A DNA stretch of 64,000 bases from Hyphomicrobiales bacterium (GCA_027489955.1 JAIXYZ010000011.1:248001-312000), one strand, 5' to 3'. Shown: positions 17,015 through 27,774, counted from the first letter of the stretch. Numbers and translations: made by a program. The notes: generated by a model from the letters alone, not told the origin.

Positions 17015-18253
17015 ATGGCCCGTCTTGTCATGAAGTTCGGCGGCACGTCCGTGGCCAATGTGGAGCGCATCCGCAACGTGGCCCGGCACGTCAAGCGCGA
17101 GTGGGACGCCGGCAACGACGTCGCCGTCGTGGTCTCCGCCATGTCCGGCAAGACCAACGAGCTCGTCGCCTGGGTGAAGGACGCCTCGCCCCTCTACGAC
17201 CCGAAGGAATACGACACCGTCGTCGCCTCGGGCGAGCAGGTGACTTCGGGGCTGCTGGCGCTGGCGCTGCACGAGCTCGGCCTCAAGGCCCGCTCCTGGC
17301 AGGGCTGGCAGGTGCCGATCTACGGCTCCGACGCCCACGGCTCGTCGCGCATCGTCGACATCGACGGCGCGAACATCCTCAAGGGCTTCTCGGACGACAG
17401 GTCCATCGCGGTCGTGTCGGGCTTCCAGGGCGTCAACCGGGAGACCGGCCGCATCGTCACGCTCGGCCGGGGCGGGTCCGACACGTCCGCCGTGGCCCTC
17501 GCGGCCGCGCTCAAGGCCGACCGCTGCGACATCTACACGGACGTGGACGGCGTCTACACGACCGACCCGCGCATCGTGTCGAAGGCCCGGCGGCTCGACC
17601 GCGTCTCCTTCGAGGAGATGCTGGAAATGGCCTCGCTCGGCGCCAAGGTGCTGCAGGTGCGCTCCGTGGAGCTCGCCATGGTGCACCGGGTGCCGACCTA
17701 CGTCCGCTCCAGCTTCGACGATCCGTCGAGCCCCACCCCCGGAACCCTCATCTGCGACGAGGAAGACATCGTGGAACAGCAGATCGTCACCGGCATCGCC
17801 TATTCCAAGGACGAGGCCCAGATCACGCTTCGCCGCGTCGCCGACCAGCCGGGCGTGGCCGCGGCCATTTTCGGCCCGCTGGCGGACGCCAACATCAATG
17901 TCGACATGATCATCCAGGTCGTGTCCGATGACCAGGCGACCACCGACATCACCTTCACGGTGCCGACCGCCGAGTTCGAGCGCGCCACGTCAATCCTGCG
18001 CAATGCCCGCGATGCGATCAGCTATGCCGATCTTCAGGGCGCCACCGACGTGGTGAAGGTCTCGGCCATCGGGGTCGGCATGCGCAGCCATGCGGGCGTC
18101 GCGGCCAAAGCCTTCCGGGCCCTGGCGGACAAGGGCATCAACATCCGCGCGATCACGACCTCCGAGATCAAGTTCTCGATCCTGATCGACGCCGCCTATA
18201 CGGAGCTGGCCGTGCGCACGCTCCATTCGCTTTACGGGCTCGACGCGGCCTGA
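17015..18253 (+). CDS. lysC: Aspartate kinase
   Basis: 412 aa, ATG at 17015 preceded by GAGGGGCGG. Starts MARLVMKFGGTSVAN (KFGGTS, residues 7-12, nucleotide binding); catalytic features include SGEQVTSGLLA, GRGGSDTSAVALAAAL and the YTDVDGVYTTDPR aspartate-binding segment. Residues ~265-405 hold two ACT domains (GVAAAIFGPLADANINVDMI; GVAAKAFRALADKGINIRAI), the allosteric lysine/threonine site. It makes aspartyl-phosphate, the entry step to lysine/diaminopimelate, threonine and methionine. Monofunctional form, usual for alphaproteobacteria. Confidence 0.96.
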   Translation: MARLVMKFGGTSVANVERIRNVARHVKREWDAGNDVAVVVSAMSGKTNELVAWVKDASPLYDPKEYDTVVASGEQVTSGLLALALHELGLKARSWQGWQVPIYGSDAHGSSRIVDIDGANILKGFSDDRSIAVVSGFQGVNRETGRIVTLGRGGSDTSAVALAAALKADRCDIYTDVDGVYTTDPRIVSKARRLDRVSFEEMLEMASLGAKVLQVRSVELAMVHRVPTYVRSSFDDPSSPTPGTLICDEEDIVEQQIVTGIAYSKDEAQITLRRVADQPGVAAAIFGPLADANINVDMIIQVVSDDQATTDITFTVPTAEFERATSILRNARDAISYADLQGATDVVKVSAIGVGMRSHAGVAAKAFRALADKGINIRAITTSEIKFSILIDAAYTELAVRTLHSLYGLDAA

Positions 18254-18273
18254 GGGCACCCGCCCTCCGGCGC

Positions 18274-18302
18274 TTGCCGCATCGGCACGCCCTTTGCTAT
18301 GT
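18274..18302 (+). promoter_or_regulatory. Possible promoter of ptsP
   Basis: TTGCCG (18274-18279), 17-bp spacer, CTATGT (18297-18302), in the 116-nt gap between lysC and ptsP. Both hexamers match moderately. Confidence 0.45.
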
Positions 18303-18369
18303 GCCTGAACACGGTCGACTCGTCCCGTCGACGAGCGGCCTTTTCAAGGCCCGCCACCGGAGCCGGCAG

Positions 18370-20643
18370 ATGAGAGGCGCTCACGGCGGTCCGCGCGTCC
18401 TGCTGCGCCGCCTCCGCGAGGTGATGGCGGAGCCGGTCAGCGCCCAGGACCGCCTCGACAAGATCGTCGTCCTGATCGCCGCCAACATGGTTGCGGAGGT
18501 CTGCTCGGTCTATGTGATGCGGGCCGACAACGATCTCGAACTGTTCGCCACCGAAGGCCTGAACCGCGAAGCCGTGCACCGCACGACGATGAAGGCGGGC
18601 GAGGGCCTCGTCGGCCTCATCGCCAAGGAGGCCGAGCCGCTCTCGCTGTCCGACGCCCAGTCGCACCCGTCCTTCTCCTACAAGCCAGAGACGGGCGAGG
18701 AGGTCTACCACTCCTTCCTCGGCGTCCCGATCCTGCGCGGTGGCAACACGCTCGGCGTGGTCGTCGTGCAGAACAAGGCCTACCGCGTCTATGCCGAGGA
18801 GGAGCTGGAAGCGCTCCAGACCACGGCCATGGTGCTGGCGGAGATGATCGCCTCGGGCGAGCTGCAGCCCATCGGACCGGCCGGCGAAAGCGGGGGCATC
18901 GCCGCACGCCGGCCGCTCCACCAGGCCGGGACCGCCCTGTCGGACGGGATCGGCCTCGGCCATGTGGTGCTCCACCAGCCGCGCGTGGTCATCAAGAACC
19001 TGATCGCCGAGGATCCGGAGGCCGAGATCCGGCGGCTCGAGGCCGCCATCGCCGAGGTCCGCGACAATGTGGACCGGCTCCTGGAGCGCGGCGACGTCGC
19101 CCATCACGGCGAGCACCGGGACGTGCTCGAGACCGTGCGCATGTTCGCCAACGACCAGGGCTGGCTGCGGCGCATCCGCGAGGTGGTCATGACCGGGCTC
19201 ACCGCCGAGGCGGCGGTGGAGCGCGTCCAGTCGGACAACCGCGCCAAGCTGATGCGCCAGACCGACCCCTACCTGCGCGAGCGGCTCCACGACCTCGACG
19301 ACCTGGCGCACCGGGTGCTCAAGGCCCTGACCGGCGGCCGGATCGTGCCGGCGCGCGACGCGCTTCCCGAGAACGCCATCGTCGTCGCCCGCGCCATGGG
19401 CCCGGCCGCGCTCCTCGATTACGAGCGCTCGCGCATCCGCGGCCTCGTGCTGGAGGAAGGCGGCCCGACGAGCCACATCGCCATCGTCGCCCGAGCGCTC
19501 GGCATCCCGGCCGTGTCGGAAGTGCCCAACGCCACCAGCCTGGTGGAGGCGGGCGATGCCATCATCGTCGACGGACAGGCGGGCGAGGTGCAGATCCGCC
19601 CGCCTGTCGACATCGAGGCGGCCTATGCCGAGAAGGCGCGGATGCGCGCCCGCAAGCAGGAGCAGTATCGAGCGCTGCGGGACGTGGCGCCCCTCACCCG
19701 CGACGGCGAGCGGATCGGCCTGCACATCAATGCCGGCCTCCTGGTGGACGTGCCGCACCTGGACGATGCGGGCGCGGAGGGCGTCGGCCTGTTCCGCACC
19801 GAGCTTCAGTTCATGATCTCGCACCGGCTGCCGACGACGAGCGACCAGCAGGGGCTCTACGCCCAGGTGCTCTCCATCGCCAACGGCCGCCCGGTCACCT
19901 TCCGCACGCTCGACATCGGCGGCGACAAGAAGCTGCCCTACATGGACGCGGTCGAGGAGGAGAACCCTGCCCTCGGCTGGCGGGCGATCCGCATCGGGCT
20001 CGACCGGCCGGGCTTGTTGCGCAGCCAGATCCGCGCGCTCCTGCGTGCCGGCGCGGGCCGCCCGCTCAAGATCATGTTCCCCATGATCGGAGCGGCCTGG
20101 GAGTTCGACGAGGCCAAGGCCGTCGTGAGCCGGGAGGTCGCCCACCTGGAGCGGCACGGCTATTCGGTCCCCTCCCGGCTCGACCTCGGCGTCATGGTCG
20201 AGATCCCGTCCCTCGTGCACCAGATCGCCGAGATCGCCACGCGGGCGGACTTCCTGTCCGTCGGCTCCAACGACCTCATGCAGTACCTGTTCGCCGTGGA
20301 CCGGGAGAACCGCCGCGTGGCCAACCGGTTCGACACGCTGTCGCCGGCCATGCTGCGCACGCTCAAGGCCATCGTCGACGGCGCGAGGCCCCATTCCTGC
20401 CCGGTGACGCTGTGCGGGGAGATGGGCGGCCGGCCCATCGAGGCGCTGGCGCTGATCGCCATCGGCTACCGCGCCCTGTCCATGTCCCCGGCGTCCGTCG
20501 GCCCGGTCAAGGCCATGCTGCTCAAGCTCGATGCCGCCCACGCGGCCCGGCACGTCGCGGAGCTTCTGGCGCGCGAAGGGTCCGCCGCGACGCTCCGCCC
20601 GCAGCTCCTGGCCTATGCCGAAGCCAACGGCATCCCGGTCTGA
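18370..20643 (+). CDS. ptsP: PTS-Ntr enzyme I (phosphoenolpyruvate-protein phosphotransferase) with GAF domain
   Basis: 757 aa from ATG at 18370, the usual length for PtsP. Residues ~20-160 form a GAF domain ([43 protein letters not shown]). The EI N-domain follows and the swivelling phospho-histidine domain has [19 protein letters not shown] with His369 as the phosphorylated residue. The C-terminal PEP-binding barrel has [26 protein letters not shown] and [20 protein letters not shown]. It passes phosphate from PEP to NPr and EIIA-Ntr, linking nitrogen status (GAF binds glutamine in some species) to K+ transport and stress. Located between lysC and prfA, as in other Hyphomicrobiales. Confidence 0.95.
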   Translation: MRGAHGGPRVLLRRLREVMAEPVSAQDRLDKIVVLIAANMVAEVCSVYVMRADNDLELFATEGLNREAVHRTTMKAGEGLVGLIAKEAEPLSLSDAQSHPSFSYKPETGEEVYHSFLGVPILRGGNTLGVVVVQNKAYRVYAEEELEALQTTAMVLAEMIASGELQPIGPAGESGGIAARRPLHQAGTALSDGIGLGHVVLHQPRVVIKNLIAEDPEAEIRRLEAAIAEVRDNVDRLLERGDVAHHGEHRDVLETVRMFANDQGWLRRIREVVMTGLTAEAAVERVQSDNRAKLMRQTDPYLRERLHDLDDLAHRVLKALTGGRIVPARDALPENAIVVARAMGPAALLDYERSRIRGLVLEEGGPTSHIAIVARALGIPAVSEVPNATSLVEAGDAIIVDGQAGEVQIRPPVDIEAAYAEKARMRARKQEQYRALRDVAPLTRDGERIGLHINAGLLVDVPHLDDAGAEGVGLFRTELQFMISHRLPTTSDQQGLYAQVLSIANGRPVTFRTLDIGGDKKLPYMDAVEEENPALGWRAIRIGLDRPGLLRSQIRALLRAGAGRPLKIMFPMIGAAWEFDEAKAVVSREVAHLERHGYSVPSRLDLGVMVEIPSLVHQIAEIATRADFLSVGSNDLMQYLFAVDRENRRVANRFDTLSPAMLRTLKAIVDGARPHSCPVTLCGEMGGRPIEALALIAIGYRALSMSPASVGPVKAMLLKLDAAHAARHVAELLAREGSAATLRPQLLAYAEANGIPV

Positions 20644-20662
20644 GACGGCGCCGCGCGATCCC

Positions 20663-21745
20663 ATGACCGACATCGTCCTGCCCGACCGCAAGCTCGACGC
20701 CATTCTCGACCGCCACCGGCTGATCGAGGCCGAGCTCGCGTCCAACCCGGCCGCCGAGACCCTCGTCGCCCTCTCGCGCGAATTGTCGGAACTGGAGCCC
20801 GTGGTGAAGTCCATCGAGGCCTACCGCGCCGCGGTGCGTGAGGTCGCGGACCTCGAGGCCATGGCGGCCGCTGCCGACACCGATGCGGAGATGCGGGCGC
20901 TCGCCGAGGAGGAGCGCCCCGGCGCGGTCGAGCGGCGGGACGACCTTGCCCGGCAGGTGCAGCTCGCCCTCCTGCCCAAGGACGCCGACGACGAGAAGAG
21001 CGCCATCCTCGAAATCCGGGCCGGGACCGGCGGCGACGAGGCCGCCCTCTTCGCCGGCGACCTGTTCCGCATGTATTCCCGCTATGCCGATGCCCGCCGC
21101 TGGGCGGTGGAGGTGCTCTCGGTGAGCGAGGGCACGGCGGGCGGCTACAAGGAGATCGTGGCCGAGATCCGCGGGCGCGGCGTCTTCGCCAGCCTGAAGT
21201 TCGAATCCGGGGTCCATCGTGTCCAGCGCGTGCCGGCGACCGAGGCTCAGGGACGCATCCACACCTCGGCCGCCACCGTCGCGGTCCTGCCCGAGGCGCA
21301 GGACGTGGACATCGCCATCAACGAGGCGGACCTGAAGATCGACACGATGCGCGCTCAAGGGGCAGGCGGCCAGCACGTCAACAAGACCGAGTCCGCCATC
21401 CGCATCACTCACGTGCCCACCGGCACGGTCGTCTTCGTCCAGGACGAGCGCTCCCAGCACAAGAACCGGGCCCGCGCCATGGCGCTGCTGAAGGCGCGCC
21501 TCTATGACGCCGAGCGCCAGAAAGCCGACGCCGCCCGCGCCGCCGACCGCCGGGCGCAGGTCGGCTCCGGCGACCGGTCGGAGCGCATCCGCACCTACAA
21601 TTTTCCTCAAGGGCGCCTCACCGACCACCGCATCAACCTGACGCTCTACAAGCTCGACCAGGTGATGGAGGGGGACATCGACGACGTGATCGACGCGCTA
21701 ACCGCCGAGCACCAGGCCGCGCTGCTGGCCGAAAGCAACCAGTGA
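20663..21745 (+). CDS. prfA: Peptide chain release factor 1
   Basis: 360 aa, the standard RF1 length. The peptidyl-hydrolysis motif GGQ is at residues 235-237 ([18 protein letters not shown]), the glutamine being the target of PrmC methylation. The N-terminal helical domain and [21 protein letters not shown] are as in RF1. It terminates translation at UAA and UAG. The gene starts 19 nt after ptsP and its stop overlaps the prmC GTG by 4 nt (GTGA). Confidence 0.97.
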   Translation: MTDIVLPDRKLDAILDRHRLIEAELASNPAAETLVALSRELSELEPVVKSIEAYRAAVREVADLEAMAAAADTDAEMRALAEEERPGAVERRDDLARQVQLALLPKDADDEKSAILEIRAGTGGDEAALFAGDLFRMYSRYADARRWAVEVLSVSEGTAGGYKEIVAEIRGRGVFASLKFESGVHRVQRVPATEAQGRIHTSAATVAVLPEAQDVDIAINEADLKIDTMRAQGAGGQHVNKTESAIRITHVPTGTVVFVQDERSQHKNRARAMALLKARLYDAERQKADAARAADRRAQVGSGDRSERIRTYNFPQGRLTDHRINLTLYKLDQVMEGDIDDVIDALTAEHQAALLAESNQ

Positions 21746-22623
21746 CCGCGCCCGACATCCCACCGGGTACGCCGCGTTCCCTGGCGCGCTTCGCCATGCG
21801 GCAGGCCCTCTCGGAAGCGGGCATCGACACCGCCGATCTCGACGCGCGCGTCCTGCTCACCGATGCCCTCGGGGTTCCCGCCATCGCGCTCGTGACCGAT
21901 GCCAACGCGCCCCTGACGACCGCCGAAGCCCGCCGCGCCAGCGCCTTCCTCGCCCGCCGGCTGGCGGGGGAGCCGGTCGCCCGCATCCTGAGCGTGCGCG
22001 AGTTCTGGGGCATGCCGTTCCGCCTGGGGCCGGACACGCTCGTGCCGCGCCCCGACAGCGAGACCCTGGTCTCGGCGGTCCTGGAAGCGCTCGGCCCCGC
22101 CGCGGCCCGGCAGGCTCCCCTCACCGTACTCGACCTCGGCACGGGCAGCGGCTGCCTTCTCGTCGCGCTGCTCAGCGAGCTGCCGGACGCCACGGGCGTC
22201 GGCGTCGACCTGTCCGCCGAGGCTCTGAGCGTGGCCCGCTTCAACGCCCAGGTGAACGGCGTCGCCGCGCGGGCGCGCTTCGTGCAGGGCCGTTGGGCGG
22301 ACGGGCTTTCCGGTCCGTTCGACATCGTCGTGTCCAACCCGCCCTATATCGAGACCGCGGCCATCCCCGCGCTGGACCGCGAGGTGCGCGAGCACGACCC
22401 GATCCTGGCGCTGGACGGCGGCGCGGACGGGCTCGACGCCTACCGCGCGATCGCGGCAGACCTGCGCCGCATCCTGTCCCCCTCGAGCATCGCGGCCTTC
22501 GAGATCGGCGCAGGCCAGGCGCGCGATGTCGATGCGATCCTGCGCCGGGCCGGGTTCGCGCCAGGCCCTGCGGTGCGCGACCTCGCCGGCCATGACCGCG
22601 TGCTCCTCGCACGCGCCGCGTGA
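21742..22623 (+). CDS. prmC: Release factor glutamine methyltransferase
   Basis: 293 aa from a GTG that overlaps the prfA stop. N-terminal helical bundle (residues 1-90), then [26 protein letters not shown], the typical PrmC linker, SAM motif [16 protein letters not shown] (around 133) and catalytic NPPY at 199-202 (VSNPPYIE). It N5-methylates the glutamine of the GGQ motif in RF1 and RF2. Translational coupling with its substrate prfA is widespread. Confidence 0.97.
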   Translation: MTAPDIPPGTPRSLARFAMRQALSEAGIDTADLDARVLLTDALGVPAIALVTDANAPLTTAEARRASAFLARRLAGEPVARILSVREFWGMPFRLGPDTLVPRPDSETLVSAVLEALGPAAARQAPLTVLDLGTGSGCLLVALLSELPDATGVGVDLSAEALSVARFNAQVNGVAARARFVQGRWADGLSGPFDIVVSNPPYIETAAIPALDREVREHDPILALDGGADGLDAYRAIAADLRRILSPSSIAAFEIGAGQARDVDAILRRAGFAPGPAVRDLAGHDRVLLARAA

Positions 22624-23085
22624 GACAGGCCGGCCGGGTGCGACACCGCTGCCGGCCGAATTCCGTGAGGGAAATGGAAAAATGCTTGGCGCACAGGCGC
22701 CGACCCGCTAAGGTCCCTCCTAGGAATCGGATCAAAAGAGCGGCTTCGGCCGCGCGGCAGCCCGGCTACGGGGCGTTCCGGCAAGCCGCTGATGGTCCGC
22801 TGAACCACCCAAATGGCCGCATACCAGGCTTCGATCCGCGCTTCGGATCGCCGGGATTGCGGGAGTGACGTGGGGAGTCGCCCGACACGGGCGGTCCTGG
22901 GGAGAGGACGACGGGTCCCTGATCGCGACGCGACCCTCGACATCATTTCGCACCTGCCCAGGCAGGGCGATGTCCGCCGGCGACCTGACAAGAGGCGCTG
23001 ACAGCGGCCCGGCTCGGGCGGCCTCGTGCCGACCCTCGCGGTCCACCGGCGATTGTCTCGCAGCAGAAGGTCTTGAAGACTTAAG
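22624..23085 (+). other. 462-nt non-coding stretch, probable long leader of the DUF4167 gene
   Basis: No reading frame here has a credible start, codon use or family match. Near its beginning is a weak promoter-like pair TTGGCG (22686-22691) and CTAAGG (22708-22713). Several hairpins follow, the clearest CGATCCG-CGCTT-CGGATCG (22832-22850) and CTGCC-CA-GGCAG near 22957. The best SD, AGAAGG (23065-23070), is 15 nt from the start codon, separated by a small stem AGGTC-TTGAA-GACTT. A structured 5' UTR with translational control is my inference. Confidence 0.45.
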
Positions 23086-23994
23086 ATGAGACCAAACCAC
23101 CAGAACAACCGGCGCATGCGCGGTCGTAACAACAACCGCAAGGGCCCGAACCCGCTGACGCGCTCCTACGAGTCCAACGGACCCGACGTGAAGGTCCGCG
23201 GCACTGCCCAGCACGTGGCGGAAAAGTACATCCAGCTCGCCCGCGACGCCCAGTCCTCCGGCGATCCCGTGATGGCGGAGAACTATCTCCAGCACGCCGA
23301 GCATTATTACCGGCTGATCGCTGCCGCCATCGCGGCGCAGCAGCCGCAGGGCCAGCCCCGTCCCTTCGACGATGCCGGCAACGATGCCGACGACGGGGAT
23401 GACGGCGAGGAGGAGAACGACCGTTTCGCGTTCAATCCGCCGCCGCAGCAGCAGAACCCGCAGCAGCAGCACCGGCCGCAGCACCAGCAGCAGCCCGGCT
23501 TCGGCGGCGACGACCAGCCCGGCACCGGTCCCCAGCCCTTCCTGGGCGAGGGCGGCGGCGAAGGCGGCGGACGCGGCGAGCAGCGCTTCGGCGACCGTGG
23601 CCCGCGGCGTGAGCGGTTCAACAACGACCGCCCGCGCTTCAACAACGACCGGAACGACCGCAACGACCGCCGCGAGCGCTTCCAGCGCGATGACCGGCCG
23701 CAGCAGCCCTCCGAGGCCGCTGGCGGCGAGCGGACGGACGCGCAGGACCGCGGCGGCGAACGCTTCGGCGGCCGCCGCGATCGGTTCCCGCCCCGCGGGC
23801 CCCGGCCCGAGGCCGGCGGCGATGCCGAGCAGGGTCTCCCGGCCTTCCTGACCAATCCGGTCCGCGCCAATCCCGTGGCGGAGGCGCCTGCCGCCGCCCC
23901 CGCCCCCGCGCCGGAAGCCGGCGGGGATGCCCCGGCGCCCAAGCGCCGCGGCCGCCCGCGCAAGGTGGTCGAGGACACGCCCGCCGCCGAGTGA
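23086..23994 (+). CDS. DUF4167 domain protein, probable RNA-binding, RG/Q-rich
   Basis: 302 aa. The N-terminal ~80 residues form the conserved DUF4167 region (MRPNHQNNRRMRGRNNNR, LTRSYESNGPDVKVRGTAQHVAEKYIQLARDAQ, NYLQHAEHYYRLI). The rest is low complexity: a Q-rich stretch near residue 120, then R/N/D-rich repeats of the type FNNDR and NDRNDRRERF (residues ~175-205), and an AT-hook-like end KRRGRPRKV. Such composition suggests nucleic-acid binding, most likely RNA; function is unproven. The prmC-DUF4167-clpB order is typical of Hyphomicrobiales. A strong terminator follows. Confidence 0.85.
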   Translation: MRPNHQNNRRMRGRNNNRKGPNPLTRSYESNGPDVKVRGTAQHVAEKYIQLARDAQSSGDPVMAENYLQHAEHYYRLIAAAIAAQQPQGQPRPFDDAGNDADDGDDGEEENDRFAFNPPPQQQNPQQQHRPQHQQQPGFGGDDQPGTGPQPFLGEGGGEGGGRGEQRFGDRGPRRERFNNDRPRFNNDRNDRNDRRERFQRDDRPQQPSEAAGGERTDAQDRGGERFGGRRDRFPPRGPRPEAGGDAEQGLPAFLTNPVRANPVAEAPAAAPAPAPEAGGDAPAPKRRGRPRKVVEDTPAAE

Positions 23995-24019
23995 GCGCAG
24001 CGGATGAGACGACGAGCGA

Positions 24020-24050
24020 CGGGAGGGCCTTGCCCTCCCGTTTTCGTTTT
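24020..24050 (+). terminator. Rho-independent terminator behind DUF4167 gene
   Basis: CGGGAGGGC (24020-24028), 3-nt loop, GCCCTCCCG (24032-24040), then TTTTCGTTTT. A 9-bp perfect stem and T tract. Confidence 0.93.
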
Positions 24051-24082
24051 GAGCCGCCTTCGGGATCGGTCGAAGCGGCGGC

Positions 24083-24892
24083 TTAGGATGACCCCGCCGC
24101 CGGACCGGCCTCGTGGGGCGCGTCGCCGACATGCAGTTCCGCCCCCTCTCCGAGCAGGCCGCCGCGCCGGACCTTCAGGTAGACGCCGCAATCCACGTGG
24201 CCGAGTGCGCGCATCATGGCCTTGGGGATATCCAGGTCGCGCTGGCCGGTCGCCGGGTCGACATTGGTGGCGGCGCAGCGGTCGATGGGCTTCTCCACCG
24301 ACAGGCGCACGCCGGAGCCGGACGAAAGCGTCTCGCCCACGAGGCGGAACTCCTCCCACGGCTCCAGGCCGTCGACGTAAATGTTGCCCCGGAAACGCAG
24401 CGGATCGAGCGGCGCGCCGACGATGTCCTCCAGCGCACGCACGCTGGCGAGGTTGATGAGCGAGACGAAGCCGGACCGGCTGTCGGTGAAGCGGAAACCG
24501 TCCGGGGCCGACAGGACGCGGGGCGCGCCGCGCAGCTCGTAGCGCATGAAGGCGGCGAAGAAGGCCTCCACCGCCTCCCGCCCGCGCGGGGTCGACAGGT
24601 CCCCGCGCACGCCCGGCCGTCCGTCATGCTCCACCACCAGTTCGCCGCTGGCGTCGTCGTAGCGCGTATGGAGCTGCGCCAGCCGCTCGTTGCGCATGAG
24701 CATGAGGAACTTGATCTTGGGCTGGTGCTCCGGGGCTGCCGGGTCGAAGCCGGACGGCCCGTTCTCGATGGCGAACATCCGGTCGCCGGGAAAGTAGGCC
24801 CCAGCCTCCAGGAAGACGCGGCCGAGCCTCTCGGCCGACAATCCCTTGACCGGGTAGCGATGGAGCGACGCGATGCGCATCGATGGGGTCAT
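24083..24892 (-). CDS. MOSC domain protein with beta-barrel N-terminal domain
   Basis: 269 aa (ATG at 24892; a second ATG at 24880 is also possible). Residues 1-100 form the MOSC N-terminal beta barrel (IASLHRYPVKGLSAE, FPGDRMFAIENG); the MOSC domain has RFRGNIYVDGLEPWEE and the conserved cysteine in IDRCAATNVDPATGQRD (around residue 205). The family includes YcbX and mARC-like molybdenum-cofactor proteins that reduce N-hydroxylated compounds, with Cys as Mo ligand. No ferredoxin domain is attached. It diverges from clpB; an FNR/FixK-like box lies 21 nt upstream of the start. Confidence 0.85.
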   Translation of the reverse strand: MTPSMRIASLHRYPVKGLSAERLGRVFLEAGAYFPGDRMFAIENGPSGFDPAAPEHQPKIKFLMLMRNERLAQLHTRYDDASGELVVEHDGRPGVRGDLSTPRGREAVEAFFAAFMRYELRGAPRVLSAPDGFRFTDSRSGFVSLINLASVRALEDIVGAPLDPLRFRGNIYVDGLEPWEEFRLVGETLSSGSGVRLSVEKPIDRCAATNVDPATGQRDLDIPKAMMRALGHVDCGVYLKVRRGGLLGEGAELHVGDAPHEAGPAAGSS

Positions 24893-24912
24893 GGCCTATC
24901 TCGGCGAGTCGC

Positions 24913-24926
24913 TTGATTTCCGTCAA
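24913..24926. promoter_or_regulatory. FNR/FixK-type box between MOSC gene and clpB
   Basis: TTGAT-TTCC-GTCAA matches the anaerobox TTGAT-N4-ATCAA in 9 of 10 positions. It is 21 nt from the MOSC start codon, a position more suited to repression of that gene, and 170 nt from clpB. No FNR/FixK gene is in the window. Confidence 0.5.
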
Positions 24927-24973
24927 GGCGAGCGGCGCCCGCAGGGCCGAGCCTCGATTTTCCCGCCGCCGCC

Positions 24974-25003
24974 CTTGGCGTTGCGGGCCGGCAACACCTA
25001 CAT
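24974..25003 (+). promoter_or_regulatory. Possible RpoH (heat-shock) promoter of clpB
   Basis: CTTGGC (24974-24979), 17-bp spacer, CCTACAT (24997-25003), close to the alphaproteobacterial heat-shock pattern CTTG...CYTATNT. The inferred transcript would have a leader of about 85 nt. Confidence 0.5.
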
Positions 25004-25095
25004 GAGGCAGCGACGGCGGAGCCCATGCGGGGCCGCCGGACTTTTCAGGAGCGCGCACCGGGCTTCGGACGGCGCGCGCGGCCAGGAGGCACGAC

Positions 25096-27711
25096 ATGGA
25101 CATCGAGAAATACACCGACCGCGCCAAGGGCTTCATCCAGGCGGCGCAGACCATCGCCCTGCGCGAGGGTCACCAGCAGTTCGCCCCCGAGCACCTGCTC
25201 AAGGCACTGCTCGACGACAAGGAAGGCATGGCCTCGGGCCTGATCGGCCGCGCGGGCGGCGATGCACGCCTTGCCGGGCAGCTTGCCGACCAGGCGGTCG
25301 CACGCCTGCCGAAGGTGCAGGGCGGCAACGGCCAGCTCTACCTCCAGCCCCAGCTCGCCCGCGTCTTCGACACCGCCGAGCAGGCCGCCCAGAAGGCCGG
25401 CGACAGCTTCGTCACGGTGGAGCGCCTCCTGCTCGCCCTGGCGGTGGAGAAGGACAGCGAGGCCGGCCGCGCCCTCGCCAAGGCCGGCGTGACGCCCGCC
25501 GGGCTCAACGCGGCCATCGAGGCCATCCGCAAGGGCCGCACCGCCGACAGCGCCTCGGCGGAAAACGCCTATGACGCGCTCAAGAAATACGCCCGCGACC
25601 TCACCGAGGCCGCCCGCGACGGCAAGCTCGATCCCGTCATCGGACGCGACGAGGAGATCCGCCGCGCCATCCAGGTCCTGTCCCGGCGCACCAAGAACAA
25701 CCCGGTCCTCATCGGCGAGCCCGGCGTCGGCAAGACGGCGATCGTGGAGGGCCTCGCCCTGCGCATCGTCAACGGCGACGTGCCCGAAAGCCTGAAGACC
25801 AAGAGCCTGCTCGCCCTCGACATGGGCGCGCTCATCGCCGGCGCGAAGTATCGCGGCGAGTTCGAGGAGCGCCTGAAGGCCGTGCTCAACGAGGTGACCT
25901 CCGCCGAGGGGCAGATCATCCTGTTCATCGACGAGATGCACACGCTGGTGGGTGCCGGCAAGGCGGACGGGGCCATGGACGCCTCCAACCTGCTCAAGCC
26001 CGCCCTGGCGCGGGGCGAGCTGCACTGCGTGGGCGCCACGACCCTCGACGAATACCGCAAGCACGTGGAGAAGGATGCCGCGCTCGCGCGCCGGTTCCAG
26101 CCCGTCTTCGTCTCCGAGCCGACGGTGGAGGACACCGTGTCCATCCTGCGCGGCCTCAAGGAGAAGTACGAGCAGCATCACGGCGTGCGCATCACCGACA
26201 GCGCGCTCGTGGCGGCCGCCACGCTCTCCAACCGCTACATCACCGACCGGTTCCTGCCGGACAAGGCGATCGACCTGGTCGACGAGGCGTCCTCGCGCCT
26301 GCGCATGCAGGTCGATTCCAAGCCCGAGGAGCTCGACAATCTCGACCGCGAGATCGTGCGGCTGAAGATCGAGTCGGAGGCGCTGAAGAAGGAGAACGAC
26401 GGGGCCTCCCGCGACCGGCTGCAGCGGCTGGAGAAGGAGCTCGCCGATCTGGAAGGGCAGTCCGCGACGCTCACCGCCAAGTGGCAGGCCGAGAAGGACA
26501 AGCTCGGCCGCGCCGCCGAGCTCAAGAAGAAGCTGGACGAAGCCCGCAACGAGCTGGCGGGGGCCCAGCGCCAGGGCCAGTACCAGCGGGCCGGCGAACT
26601 GACCTACGCCATCATCCCCCAGCTGGAAAAGGAGCTGGCCGATGTCGAGGCGGCGGAGAATGCCGGCGGCCTCATGGAGGAGGCGGTGACGCCCGACCAC
26701 GTGGCGCAGATCGTGTCCCGCTGGACCGGCGTGCCCGTCGACAAGATGCTGGAGGGCGAGCGCGACAAGCTGCTCAAGATGGAGCAGGCGCTGGCGTCCC
26801 GCGTCGTCGGCCAGGCCGAGGCCGTGGCCGCCGTATCCACCGCGGTGCGCCGGGCCCGCGCCGGGCTTCAGGACCCGAACCGGCCCATCGGCTCGTTCAT
26901 GTTCCTGGGTCCGACGGGCGTCGGCAAGACGGAGCTCACCAAAGCCCTCGCCGGGTTCCTGTTCGACGACGACAACGCCCTCGTGCGCATCGACATGTCG
27001 GAATACATGGAGAAGCACTCCGTCGCCCGGCTGATCGGCGCGCCTCCCGGCTATGTCGGCTACGAGGAGGGCGGCGCGCTCACCGAGGCGGTCCGCCGCC
27101 GGCCCTACCAGGTCGTGCTGTTCGACGAGATCGAGAAGGCGCATCCGGACGTGTTCAACGTCCTGCTGCAGGTTCTCGACGACGGGAGGCTCACCGACGG
27201 ACAGGGCCGCACGGTGGATTTCCGCAACGTGCTCATCGTCATGACCTCGAACCTGGGCGCCGAATACCTCGTCAACCAGCCTGAGGGCGAGGACAGCGAC
27301 GCCGTCCGCGACGAGGTGATGGGGGTGGTGCGCGCTCATTTCCGCCCGGAATTCCTGAACCGGGTGGACGAGATCGTGCTGTTCCACCGCCTGAAGCGCT
27401 CGGAGATGGGCGCGATCGTCGATATCCAGATGAAGCGCCTGGCGCGGCTGCTGGAGGATCGCAAGATCGTGGTCCAGCTCGACGACGATGCCCGCACTTG
27501 GCTCGCCGACAAGGGCTACGACCCCGCCTACGGGGCCCGGCCGCTCAAGCGGGTGATCCAGAAGGCGGTGCAGGACCCGCTGGCGGAGATGATCCTGGCG
27601 GGCGAGATCCGGGACGGCGACACCGTCCCGGTGACCGCCGGCCCGCTCGGCCTCGTCATCGGGGACCGCGCCGTGGAGGCGCGGCGCCCGCCGGAGGCGG
27701 TGCTGAACTGA
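25096..27711 (+). CDS. clpB: ATP-dependent disaggregase ClpB
   Basis: 871 aa, ATG with GGAGG 8 nt upstream. Domain order: N-domain (residues 1-145), first AAA+ with GEPGVGKT at 207-214 and [10 protein letters not shown], coiled-coil middle domain (residues ~400-540; [27 protein letters not shown]-type heptads) that binds DnaK, second AAA+ with GPTGVGKT at 605-612, and the C-terminal small domain. The absence of a ClpP-docking loop and presence of the middle domain separate it from ClpA/ClpC. It pulls aggregated polypeptides apart after stress together with DnaK/DnaJ/GrpE. A possible RpoH promoter lies upstream and a 12-bp hairpin downstream. Confidence 0.97.
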   Translation: MDIEKYTDRAKGFIQAAQTIALREGHQQFAPEHLLKALLDDKEGMASGLIGRAGGDARLAGQLADQAVARLPKVQGGNGQLYLQPQLARVFDTAEQAAQKAGDSFVTVERLLLALAVEKDSEAGRALAKAGVTPAGLNAAIEAIRKGRTADSASAENAYDALKKYARDLTEAARDGKLDPVIGRDEEIRRAIQVLSRRTKNNPVLIGEPGVGKTAIVEGLALRIVNGDVPESLKTKSLLALDMGALIAGAKYRGEFEERLKAVLNEVTSAEGQIILFIDEMHTLVGAGKADGAMDASNLLKPALARGELHCVGATTLDEYRKHVEKDAALARRFQPVFVSEPTVEDTVSILRGLKEKYEQHHGVRITDSALVAAATLSNRYITDRFLPDKAIDLVDEASSRLRMQVDSKPEELDNLDREIVRLKIESEALKKENDGASRDRLQRLEKELADLEGQSATLTAKWQAEKDKLGRAAELKKKLDEARNELAGAQRQGQYQRAGELTYAIIPQLEKELADVEAAENAGGLMEEAVTPDHVAQIVSRWTGVPVDKMLEGERDKLLKMEQALASRVVGQAEAVAAVSTAVRRARAGLQDPNRPIGSFMFLGPTGVGKTELTKALAGFLFDDDNALVRIDMSEYMEKHSVARLIGAPPGYVGYEEGGALTEAVRRRPYQVVLFDEIEKAHPDVFNVLLQVLDDGRLTDGQGRTVDFRNVLIVMTSNLGAEYLVNQPEGEDSDAVRDEVMGVVRAHFRPEFLNRVDEIVLFHRLKRSEMGAIVDIQMKRLARLLEDRKIVVQLDDDARTWLADKGYDPAYGARPLKRVIQKAVQDPLAEMILAGEIRDGDTVPVTAGPLGLVIGDRAVEARRPPEAVLN

Positions 27712-27731
27712 AGCCGTGACCGGACGGGCTT

Positions 27732-27762
27732 GCCGCCCCGGCTCCCCCGAAGCCGGGGCGGC
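27732..27762. terminator. Perfect 12-bp hairpin between clpB and the transglycosylase gene
   Basis: GCCGCCCCGGCT (27732-27743), 7-nt loop, AGCCGGGGCGGC (27751-27762) in the 63-nt gap between two convergent genes. No T tract; it may act as a bidirectional 3' end. Confidence 0.55.
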
Positions 27763-27774
27763 CCCACGCCCCGT

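Noticed and set aside
18232-20814. Long minus-strand open frame opposite ptsP
   Set aside because: Antisense to a clearly conserved gene; composition is that of a shadow frame and no domain is visible.
23440-23700. Short tandem repeats (CAGCAG and AACGACCG units) in the DUF4167 gene
   Set aside because: They encode the Q-rich and RG/ND-rich low-complexity region of the protein and need no separate explanation.
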